Source of the DNA: Sarcocystis neurona
Taxonomy: Eukaryota > Apicomplexa > Conoidasida > Eucoccidiorida > Sarcocystidae
DNA: 64,000 nt
Assembly (NCBI GenBank): GCA_000727475.1
Contig: KL647321.1
Location: forward strand, 581,691 to 645,690
Direction: 5' to 3'
Shown here: one piece after another, positions 47,901 through 57,627 of the stretch
Numbering within the stretch: the first letter of the stretch is position 1
Layout: the number at the start of each line of letters is the position of its first letter
Program-made: the position numbers and the translations under genes
Notes under the pieces: generated by a model
What the model was told of the DNA's origin: nothing
The model's input: only the letters and a program-made list of their open reading frames with translations
Database searches by the model: none

Positions 47901-50861
47901 AAACAGCGCACTCTCGTAGACCTGCAGCAGCAGCCACACCGCAACAACAGCAGCAGCAGTGGTGCCAGCACACCCCACCGTCGTAGTATACTCTCTATCT
48001 CCCCACCACACACACACAGACGCACGCAGCGTGACTGACGGCCCGACGTGTGCGCACGCGCAGGGCCAGATACATCAGAAACAGACACACGAAAGTTCCA
48101 CACAAAAAGTTCACAAATACGAAGAGAGAGTCTTCTGTTCGTTTGCTCCTCCCTCTTTTCTTCCGTCAAAGTGCTCGGTACGACACAGCAGCAGAACCGA
48201 CCAGGAGTTGCTGCCCCGGAAACACCCCACACACATTCACACACATGCAAGAACATCAACACAAAAGCGCACTCCACACGCGCAAAGACGTCCTAGACAT
48301 CCTTTCGTACACACAGGTATACTCTTATATATACATATATGCACATATATGAATGAGCCGTATGTACATATATACATATATATGTGCGTATTAAAGAGAG
48401 TTAAAGACACGCGTGTCTACGTATGCACGGCTGCACGAGTACATCCCTTCCAGACGCACAGGACCCCTGCCACACATCTGCCGATCTACGTTGACGCACG
48501 CATGCCTATGGACCCGCCAATATTGGCGCGTCCCTGTAATGACACACCGGCATATATATATATACAGGTAGATAGATAGATGATCTACGCATGCATCTAT
48601 GTATATTAATTAAGGTAAGCACTACGTGCGTGTGAATGTGTCTCTGCCCCCTCGACGCATATAATTGCTTATGTTATGTCCGGCGTATACGCGTCACAAC
48701 GTACCGGTGGACCCACATATGTAGAGGCATGTACATCTGCATGCATACTTGTCGAGCAACAGGCAGGCAGGTACACACACACACATATATATATATGAAG
48801 ACAGGCGTATACAGACATGCATGCATACATGTTCACGTATAGACAGGTAAGTATATATATGTATGCATGCGTATGAAGACAGAAGGACACATCTACAGAT
48901 ACATAAATATATAAATATATGTACATATGCGTGTGGACACGCATGCGCTTCTAGAGTCGTGTGTGTGCGGGGAGCATAGCTGCGGGAATATGAGCGGGCA
49001 GCCAGTGCTCCTACTTTAAGCTTGGCGAGGGCGTTGAGCAACATCGCTAGTTCCAGGGGCCCTCGCAGCTCCTGCAGCAGCGTGAGGCGATGCAGCAGCT
49101 GCTGGCGCAGAACTCGCAGCAGCTGCTCGTCGAAGACATGGGCTTTTGCGTAGGCCGAGAGGACCATACAGAGGTGTACCTGTTGCATGCGGAGGAGCAG
49201 CCAACAGTCACGCCCTGTCGACAAAATGAAGAGACGAGAAAACGCCGCAGCAGAAGGAGGGGAACAGCAGGCAAACAACAAGAAGAAGAAGAGAAAGTTG
49301 CACGACAGGGAGGAGGAGGAAGAGAAGACGCAGAGCAGCAGCAGCAGCGTGTGGGGGTGGTTGGGGTGTCATCCCTCAGTCGTCCTTGTCCTCCTCATAT
49401 ACCTGCTTTGCACATTTATTACGTAGGCAGGTGACACACATGCGCATGCATTTAAATATTCCGACCTATAGAAGTGTTCTATGCATGCACGCATATACAC
49501 GAATATACGCCCTATATATATATATATATGCATATGGATACGTACACGTGTATGCAGAGCTCAGAACGTTGTATATATTTTACAGACAGAGGAAGACAGA
49601 GACAAAGACAGAGACAGACGTATATACTTATGTGTGGTTTGTGAGATACATATATATAGAAAGACACATGTATAGATACCCATACGCATACGTATATATA
49701 TATATATATATATGTGACATACCGTACAGCGAGGAAATGCAAAAGTGAGAGAGATGACTCACACGAGAGACGCATATTACTTACAGAGTTGAAGTATAGA
49801 AATTTCTGAGTGACTCGTGGTGCGAGCATCCGTAGCAGCAGCTCGCTCGTTTTCCTCATGCGACTCAGCGCGTTCAGCAGCAGTGCCATATCACGGGGCT
49901 CCAGCAGCGGCACGACCTGCGAGTCCCACCCCGACACACACACACACACACACACATATGCAGCAGCAGCAGCAGGAGCGGTCGCAACAGCAACAGGAGC
50001 GGCCGCAGCAGCAGCCACAGGAGTATGATACCGGAGAGCTGCGGCAAGTGCAGCAAAACAAGTACGCAGAGCTGCAGCAGCAGCCAAGAAGAAGAAGCAG
50101 CAGCAGCGACGAAGTCGAAGGTCATGCACCGCAGCACCAGCAGCAGCAACGTTGATGAGGCCTTCCCCTGTTGACTACGAAGTAACAGCAGCAGAAGCAG
50201 CACCTGCCGCAACAGCAACAGGCGCAGAGCGGGGGCCCCCACTCCACCAACAGCAGCAGCAGCAGTGGAACAGAAGACATCACAAGGAGCTGCGCGCGTG
50301 TCCGAGCTACAAAGAGCTACATCGCGACGTCGAGACGAGCATGCCGCAGCACATCAGCAGCGGTAACATAGAGCGGCAGAGCACAGCAGCGGGAGCAGCA
50401 GCAAAAAGGCGTCGGGAATTCCTGGGCAACAGCAGCGTCAGCAGCAACACCGGCAGTAGCCGTAGCAGCCGCAAGCACTCAGTCGCCACACGCCACTACC
50501 CGCAGCCCGAGCAGCAGGAACACCAGCAGCACAACAACATGTGCAACAGTCTCTGCAGACACCGACGGGCCACCGCCGCATGCTCTAAAAAGTCGTACCG
50601 GCGCATGCATTTAGGTCCTCCATACCTTACCGCGCTATATCCGTGTACCCTCACGTCAATATATATATATATTTATTAGATCGTTCAAGTATATACACAC
50701 TTCATAGTAACATACAGTCGCCCGCGGTACACACATCCGACAGTTCACCCAAACATGCAATGCATGTAATTTCATTCACATGTAAGTGCACAGGGATGCC
50801 GTTGTCATATCGCTACACATAAATATACACATATACACATATATACATAGTCAGGCACCAT

Positions 50862-50893
<32 letters not shown>

Positions 50894-51380
50894 GGTCGCG
50901 CAGCATACAAATATGTATATACATACATATATATATATACATTCGCGCAGCATACAAAGATATATATACATATGGTGATGCAGCATACATGTGTATGTAT
51001 GTAGAGTAACGCAGAATACGTATATATATATATGTATGTACTAGCAGATGGTCCCGGTTTGTCGGTGAAGGGAGAAATATGTGGAGAGCGAGAGAAACGT
51101 TGGAAGCAAAGTGAGAAGGGGAGAAAACAGCAGCAGCCGTCGCCTACTTGCAAGGCTCGCACGACAACAGCATCCCAGAAGGACCTGTCCTCGAGCCGCT
51201 GACGTGCGCAGTCTGCTGCTGTTGCTGCGAGCAGCGACGGATCCATCTCGTACACCTGCATATACCTTCTGCTGCTGCAGCCGCTGCTGCTGCTGTGCGC
51301 GCTGCTGCTGAGTGCGCTGCTGCTTGTCCGTCTAGCGCTCCCGCTACTGCTGCTGCTGTTGCTGCCGTACCACCAGCTGT
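39045..51380 (-). CDS. Helical-repeat protein, heptatricopeptide/OPR-like (9 located exons)
   Basis: Exons on the minus strand: about 51148-51380 (start uncertain), 49785-49916, 49015-49179, 47771-47921, 45296-45891, 44491-44542, 43317-43420, 40906-41795 and 39045-39288 (TGA stop). From the second exon to the stop the lengths sum to 778 codons, with every junction in phase (0, 0, 1, 0, 1, 0, 2). The protein is built of roughly 35-40 residue two-helix units: DPSLLAATAADCARQRLEDR; EPRDMALLLNALSRMRKTSE; HLCMVLSAYAKAHVFDEQLL; LELAMLLNALAKLKVYESAL; VRELAVISAAFSAVHHLHVP; TPLELARLLQSFCHVLSLRP; DAAELVASAHAVGNALPIV. This resembles apicomplexan heptatricopeptide/OPR proteins, which bind organellar, mainly mitochondrial, rRNA fragments. 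Low-complexity insertions split repeats in the fifth and eighth exons. No RAP domain was found; the end is Gln-rich (…SAQQTSS). The N-terminus is unresolved. Confidence 0.82.
43765..43965. repeat. (GATA)n microsatellite
   Basis: About 200 bp of GATA and GATATA units in an intron of the helical-repeat gene. Shorter GATA runs occur at 45092-45105 and 57597-57628. Tyr/Ile/Leu/Ser reading frames across it are repeat artefacts. Confidence 0.95.
45915..46105. repeat. 40-47 bp alternating intronic minisatellite
   Basis: Units starting GCCAGAAGAAGAAGATCAA (45922, 46009) alternate with units starting GCCACAAGATGGAAGATCAA or GCCAGAAGATGGGAGATCAA (45962, 46052). Each is followed by (GCA)n, so the array is a two-type higher-order repeat. 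On the minus strand it is CTG/CTT-rich and sits immediately upstream of the acceptor at 45892. Confidence 0.9.
46985..47125. repeat. Triplicated TA-tract/CGGAGAGTGAGAGCG unit
   Basis: The segment CGGAGAGTGAGAGCGGATCC, followed by GCACTATATATATATA, occurs at about 47010 and 47051. A third copy near 47097 is altered (GCGTATCC). The GATCCGCACTATATATATA part also appears alone at 51932-51955, so the element is dispersed as well as tandem. It lies inside the 1.9-kb intron between the fourth and fifth located exons. Confidence 0.85.
49920..50600. repeat. Intronic CAG tract (CTG in the transcript) plus CA microsatellite
   Basis: Dense CAG/GCA repeats on the plus strand with an ACACAC tract at 49935-49957, all within the intron ahead of the acceptor at 49917. 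Plus-strand Gln/Ser frames here (for example 50152-50679) are attributed to the repeat, though one could hide a small exon. Confidence 0.65.
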
Positions 51381-51399
51381 CGCGTTCCTCTGTCGCAAA

Positions 51400-51791
51400 C
51401 GCACGCACCCCACACGTCACGGCAGCAACGTCAACTGCCACCCCACGCGTCCTTGCTGCCGTACTTGCTTGAGTGCCCCCCCCCCCCTTCTCGCCGTGGG
51501 CACACACAGACGAAGTCTGTATATGGTGAAGACTGCTCCACACGTACGTCCGCTCGGGTCTACATATATCTCTGTGTTGATCCGTCTACGTGTGAGTTTG
51601 CTTATTACGACACGTGCAATACACACAATAAATGTGTGGGGTAAAAATAGACACACCCACACATACACCCTATACATGCAGAGAGAGACACAGAGAGAGA
51701 CGGAGATATATATATTTATATATATACGTCTATCTGTGTGTACACTGGCAGACATGTAATCTACGAAAAGAGATACACACACAATATACAC

Positions 51792-51827
<36 letters not shown>

Positions 51828-53660
51828 GCATACGCACACCTACATATATAGAGAGAGAGAGACACAGACAGACAGAGAGGTATACATACGTACACGTGTG
51901 GGTACACGGACAAATATATAATCTACGAAAAGAGATCCGCACTATATATATATATACGCACACACGCACACCTATATATATACAGAGGGGGAGAGGAGGG
52001 GAGACACACAAAGATATATATATATATATATATGTGTACTTGACTCAACTGGAGAGTCTCTGAGAAAGAGTAGTATATGAAGATATCTGCACATCAGTCA
52101 CGTGTATACACATACGCGTACACGCCTGGGAAAATTCACTCTGCTACGCCACCATGAAGCGCAGACTTCCGGTCGGCAGCGGCCCCGCGTCATTACTTGG
52201 ACGAAGAGATTTTTCGGCAGGGGGTGCATGCGTACGGCTGCGTGTGTGCCTGTGTCTGTGCTGCATGAATACCTGCGCGAATATAGAGTTCTCTCTCTGT
52301 ATGTGGGTGTGTGCATGCCTGTATATCTATCTCTATACGTGCGCACGCATATGCTGGTATGTGCATGCGTGTGTGCGCATGCAAGTGTGCGCATGCAGGT
52401 GGTCACTGCTGCACCCAGGCGACGAGAAGGAGACGCGCCATACATCCTTCACAAATATACGTGGCCGGGGTAGGACTTCCATTCTCTACGAAATTCCTCG
52501 GCGGCCGCATGCAAACAATTTTTTCTTCTCGTCGGCGGCTGTCACGACAACCCCCTCACACACACGTACGTACATCTACACGTAGCTCTCCATCTCTGCA
52601 TGCACGTATATATACGTGTATTTATATATATGTAGATAGGGAAAAAGACACAGACAGAGACAGACAGAGGCATTGCGCGTGTATATATATATATATATGT
52701 AGAGGTATATAAATGTGTAGAGAAAACATCATGTATATGTATATATATTCGTGTACGTATGTGAGACACGGGCGCAGAATGGGACGCTGGTGGGGGGTGT
52801 CTGTACACTTGCCGAGCGTTTTCTTGCGAGAGAAGCGATCGCGGCTCTTCCATACAAACAGGTGGCGACACACATGTCCGTATACATAGCACCAAGCAGC
52901 AACAAAGGGCCCACACATATACTCATATATATATATATATATATATATGTGGGTAGCGACGGGCAGGCCATATATCGAGTTTCTGTTGACACGCATGCAC
53001 ACACCCCACGTTTGAGAAGGCTGCAGACAGATGCGAATAGACGAAGAAAGAAGGGGAACTCTGGCGCAGACCCAGACTGGAAACGAAGACAAAAGCAGGG
53101 GAAAGTGAACAGCCCTGCCCCCCCTCCCCGTACAGGTATTCTCGATCTCAACGTGGGCAGCCCACGAAGTCCAGCGCTGCTGCGCACGTATCCACATGTA
53201 CATACATTTTCGGGAGTATACGGCTGTGTATACACACGTATGTACATCGCCCCGCAAATACGTGGATGTAGATGTGAGCGGAGTAGGAGACGCTTTGCTA
53301 GGGACGAGACAACAGAAATGAAGTGGAGAAGACACACAACAGCAACGTCTTCCTGCGCTATCGCTTCCCTCTCTCTAGCCATATGCATATATACATATGC
53401 ATGCATACGGATCGAAATTATATAGGGTTGTGAACTTTGAGGTGTGTCCCTCTCTATTTATGTATACACATATACATGCATGTGTACGTACCTAAATTTA
53501 TGCGGGTGTGTCACCGTTCAAGTGTGTGTCTTACTACATACATATATATATATATATATATATGTACACGCATATACGTGTACGCATGTATACACATACG
53601 TACGTACATGCACATACACATATGTACGTTCATATGGAAGTAGGTGTTCACGTTTATGCG
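51400..53660. other. Presumed intronic or intergenic DNA
   Basis: CA/TA/TG microsatellites interleaved with short non-repetitive stretches. Possible small minus-strand exons lie after the good acceptor TTCTGTTGTCTCGTCCCTAG (about 53302) and at about 52130-52220, where a frame reads MTRGRCRPEVCASWWRS, but neither could be tied to neighbours by phase. Confidence 0.35.
51755..51960 (+). repeat. Diverged duplication of about 160 bp
   Basis: TAATCTACGAAAAGAGAT occurs at about 51757 and again near 51919, each preceded by a TG-rich stretch with ACA(C/A)(T/G)GGCAGACATG or TACACGGACAAATATA and followed by CA/TA tracts. This indicates a local duplication including the flanking TATATA and GAGAGA segments. 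Confidence 0.7.
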
Positions 53661-53664
53661 TATA

Positions 53665-53748
53665 GAGGGGAGGATCACAGTGGGTAGCCAGACGAGCGAA
53701 GATATTGATGCGCCTCTTGATTAACGTCCGGCTACCCCGTCGATACTC
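53665..53748 (-). CDS. Candidate exon of the helical-repeat gene (or a neighbour)
   Basis: On the minus strand a CTCCACTGCTGCTGCTGCTGCAG acceptor is followed by EYRRGSRTLIKRRINIFARL and ATHCD. The CTG-repeat-then-acceptor context is the same as at the verified exons. No donor giving a phase match to the 51.3-kb exon could be fixed, so membership and the 3' limit are uncertain. Confidence 0.35.
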
Positions 53749-54040
53749 CTGCAGCAGCAGCAGCAGTGGAGAGGCAGAAGAATCACCCGCCGCCGCAGAA
53801 ACACACCACCGAGAAGCCGGACGCGTCTGTATGAAATAGGCCATCTATACACAAACGCATGCATGCGGCCACTTCATGTTTAATGTGCTCGTTTTGCTTC
53901 GATATATAAGAATATGTATATCCATGTTACGCCTACATACACACATACATACACACGTACATATACATTCATGTTTATATTCGTATATACACGTACATAC
54001 ATCTGTATACATATATATATATATATATATATATATGTGG

Positions 54041-55126
54041 TTAGGGGGGGCGCGTCGAGTAGAAAGGTGCGGTGATACCTGTAGCAGCTTCGTCTGGTCT
54101 CAAAGCGTCGCCATAGCTCCTACTGCAGCTTCTTGCTGCTGCTGCTGCCTGGTGGGCTTGGTGTACGAGTGAGGAAGCAGCGGCACGTTGCTGGCGCAGT
54201 CTGCGAGCATCCGCGTGCTGCAGAGGGGGATACTGCTGCCGCGTGCTGCGTCCCCACCGCTGCTGCTGCGGGTTGTGCAGCTGAAGTCCTTCGGCGAGGT
54301 GCTGCAGCCGCTGGCCGCCTCCCCGGCTGCTGCTGACGCTGCTGCTGCTCGCATGCACCGTGATCCCCGGGTGACTTGGCTGCAGCAAGTCGCGCAGCTG
54401 CTGCTGCTGCTTCTGCGTAGAAGACGTTGAAGCGCTGCTGGTGCTGCCGCTTCTGTGCTTCGTCCCACTGCCGCTGCCTCGGCGGTCTCGAAGAAGACGG
54501 GCAGCAGCAGAGAAGGCTGCTGGCCGCCGCTGTTGCCACAGCGATCGTAGGGGTACAGGAGCACCCACGGCAGATTCAGTGAGGAAGGCAGTGCCGTCGT
54601 TCCGCATCCGCCGCTTCGCCGAGGGAAAGTCAGTCCTCTGCGGTTCACCTGCTGGGGCATCCTGGTGTCGCATGATGCGCTGCTGCTCCTCTCCTCCTCG
54701 CAGCAGCACCTGCGGCTCGAGCTCCTGCTGCTGCAGTTGCTGCCTCCCACACTGCTGCTGCTGCTCTCGCTCCGTCTGCCGCTGCTGCTGTCGCTCCGTC
54801 GCCTGCTGCTGCGGCTTGTCCAAGGACTGCAACTGAAGCTGCTGCTGCTGGTGGTGCTGTGGCGTGTGCAAGACGTGCTGTGGATGCGTCTGCCGTTGCT
54901 GCTGCTGCTGCTGCTCGGGATGCTGCGGCTGCAAGTCGTGTCGCCACCCGCGCTGCTGGAGACGCTTCCCCTTCTCCTGCAGCAGCTGCAGCGCCTCAGG
55001 ATGCCATCCGCAGATGAAGCTGCTGCTCCGCAGGCAGCAGCAGGGGAGCAACTCCACGTATCTGCTGGGGCTACTGCAGGCGCAGGCCCTGCGCAGTGGG
55101 CAAGTCACTACCATCTTCTCATATAA
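54041..55126 (-). CDS. Gln-rich reading frame, possible 5' part of the helical-repeat gene
   Basis: A continuous minus-strand frame reads CGWHPEALQLLQEKGKRLQQ, then a long Gln/His/Glu-rich stretch, then SAKRRMRNDGTAFLTE and Gln/Ser/Ala-rich sequence to 54041. Sense CAG agrees with minus-strand coding. Another frame over 54100-54600 also looks natural (LNLPWVLLYPYDRCGNSG; CSTRMLADCASNVPLLPHSY), so an internal splice is possible. It may be the N-terminal region of the helical-repeat gene or a separate gene. No domain was recognised. Confidence 0.4.
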   Translation of the reverse strand, partial: LYEKMVVTCPLRRACACSSPSRYVELLPCCCLRSSSFICGWHPEALQLLQEKGKRLQQRGWRHDLQPQHPEQQQQQQRQTHPQHVLHTPQHHQQQQLQLQSLDKPQQQATERQQQRQTEREQQQQCGRQQLQQQELEPQVLLRGGEEQQRIMRHQDAPAGEPQRTDFPSAKRRMRNDGTAFLTESAVGAPVPLRSLWQQRRPAAFSAAARLLRDRRGSGSGTKHRSGSTSSASTSSTQKQQQQLRDLLQPSHPGITVHASSSSVSSSRGGGQRLQHLAEGLQLHNPQQQRWGRSTRQQYPPLQHADARRLRQQRAAASSLVHQAHQAAAAARSCSRSYGDALRPDEAATGITAPFYSTRPP

Positions 55127-55265
55127 GCATGAGCGCGCACAGATACATATACGCACGTTGTAATGTACAGTGTACGTACACATCAGCCTTACACCCAGCG
55201 CCTATATATACATATAGAGAGAGGGACCTACATACACATATATATAGATAGGTTGATAGATAGAT

Positions 55266-56958
55266 TTGTACTATACGATCGCAAGACAGCAGCGACGGCA
55301 CGAGAGAAGTTGCAGCGTTCTGCACACGCGTGCGCGGTGCTGCTGCGGCTCTGCTGTCGCAACACCGCAGACATCAGGCTGCTGCACCTCGCAACAGCAG
55401 CAGCAGACCTGCAGCTGCAACAGCAGCACACCTGCAGCAACAGCAGCAGCAGGTGGTGAGTGGACTACAGCCATTCGGTCGTGCGCAGTAGCTGTGGGGC
55501 CGAGGGAGTGTGCAGCAGAGGACAGGCTCGCGAGACAAGCAGGAGGAAGAGAAGCAGCAGCAGCAGCAGTTGCTGATAGATGGAGCGCAGGCGGAAGCCG
55601 AGGTCGCAGAAACTGCAGCAAAGGTCACACATGCAGCGGCAGCGGCACCGACGGCGAAGACGACGGTGCAGTACCGGCGGCAACAGCAACAGGACTTGCG
55701 GCGTGCCGTGATCCGGCTGCATGCGGTGGTATGGCCCCAGGGCCCGGAGCACCCGTGTGTGGAAAACTGACACGGAGGACAGCGTCCGCGGCAGCAGTTG
55801 AAAAAGACCAGTTATTCGCGACGCTGGCAATGCCAAGGAAGCAGGTGTAGCTGCTGCAGAGTCGGAGGAGCCGCTGCAACAACGGCAGCAGCTCTTACAA
55901 CAGTCGCAGCGCATACAACAGCAGCTTCTCACAGAGCAGCAGCGCTTCAGCGGCAACAGCGGAACGAGCAGCTGTTTCGTAGGCAGCGGCTGGTGATGCT
56001 GCAGGAGGTGTCAGGCGCGGTGACTTGCCTGACGCCTGCAGGAGCAGTCGCTACTCGCTGCAGCAGCAGCAGCATCCAACCCTCCCTGCAGCGGCAATTT
56101 GCTCTGCCACCCCCTCTAGCAGTCCGAAATCAGCGGAAGCAGCAGCAACAGTAGCAGCTGCACGGCATATCAGCAACCGCAGCAGGAAGTAGGACACTAG
56201 TAGCAGCGGAAGCAGCCTCCATCACCAGCAGCAGGGTAGTAGTGGCCTGGGAGAACCAGCAGCAGCAACAGCAGCAGCGTACACTACGGGCCACAACGGC
56301 TGCGCACATGAAGCAGCAGCCGCGGTTCCACGCGGCCAGCAAGCAGGGGCAGCACTCCCCGCTAGCAGCAGCCGCAGATTCGAAGTAGTTTTTGCGTGCC
56401 GCAGCAACATAGTTGGTGTACTCCGCAGCAGCAGCAGGCACTGCGGCAGCAAGCAGCGGCCGTGTCACAGCAGCAGCACACGCAGCAGGGGGATCCGCGG
56501 AAGACCAAAAGCAGTAGGAGCGGGTCCGCAGCAAAACAGCCAAAGTGGGGCCGTAGGGCTGAAAAGAGAACCCTGCGAAGATCGTTTTCTGTGTCTGGCT
56601 CGGACGGAGAAGATAATGCTATTCCTTCCGGATGCGCCCTTACACGTGCACGTCAGCGGATTCGTTCTCTACACATATCCTTATGTGTGGTCACGCGTAT
56701 CCAGGTATACCCACGCACACACACACACACACACACACAGACACGGTTGCATCTTTGCTGCTGTGGCAAGATATTCTCGACGGCAACGCGATGCAGCAGC
56801 AGGTGCTGCAGCGGGGAAGAAAACAGGGAAGCGACTGGTTGACGGACGGGAGGCGCGCACAGAACGAGGGACGAGCTCGGGAGCTGGCAGGCGAAGAAGA
56901 AAACGAAGCTGCAGTAGCGCTGAAACAGAGAAATTCCGTACTCAAAGGGGAGAAGTGA
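55266..56958 (+). CDS. Gln-rich coiled-coil protein (multi-exon, joins approximate)
   Basis: Natural segments on the plus strand: 55510-55770 (SRDKQEEEKQQQQQLLIDG; RRQQQQDLRRAVIRLHAVV); 55815-55960 (EEPLQQRQQLLQQSQRIQQ); 55900-56150 (QRQQRNEQLFRRQRLVMLQE); 56396-56640 (RRAEKRTLRRSFSVSGSDGE); and a final exon 56771-56958, after GCTGCTGTGGCAAG, reading SDWLTDGRRAQNEGRAREL and ending …RNSVLKGEK with a stop. Heptad-like Gln/Leu/Arg/Glu sequence predicts coiled coils. Sense CAG agrees with plus-strand coding. The second and third segments overlap in different frames and would form one continuous coil after a one-base shift, so an indel or small intron may lie near 55945. A CA microsatellite at 56718-56740 sits in the last intron. 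No known family was recognised. Confidence 0.5.
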
Positions 56959-57596
56959 AAGCAGACCACCCACCCACCCCCTGTCGAGTGTCAGCAGTGC
57001 GCATGCTGTCTCTGCGCTTGCTGCACAGGCTGCTGCTGCTGCTATACCCGCAGCCCAGCAGCAGCCCAGTAGCGCCACCGGCGCAGCAGCAATAACGCGG
57101 CAGGCAGCTCGAGCAGCAGCACCACGAGCAACAGCCCCAGGAGGTACAGCACCGCGAGGAACAGCGCCGCGGAAAACAGTAGCACAAGTCACAATTTTTC
57201 AGAGCAATACGGAAGATTTACTGACGATTGTGGGAGGACTTGTGCCATGGGAATGAACGGAAGTGAAACATAGACGCGTTCCGAGCAGAAGAACAGACGC
57301 AAGAACCAAGTTTCTACACGCACACCACCAAGTCGCCTTTTGCATGCGCGCTCCAGGGCCATTCTCCTAACTCTGCGGTCTATACCACGGCGAAAGAAAC
57401 TTTGTTCAACAAGCTGGGGAGATGCTACGCATACGTGATGTAGAGTAACAGCACGCGCGGGCCCGACCGCGATGTATACATAAGTCCATACAAAAAGTCA
57501 GCGGGTTTACATGTCTATACGCGTATGTGTAAACCCCCGGACCTGGAGGTGTTGCAAATACATACATGTGCGCTATATATATATATATATACAGAT

Positions 57597-57627
<31 letters not shown>

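Noticed and set aside
50152..50679. Plus-strand Gln/Ser/Arg frame
   Set aside because: It falls in the intron between two phase-matched minus-strand exons of the helical-repeat gene and has CAG-repeat composition.
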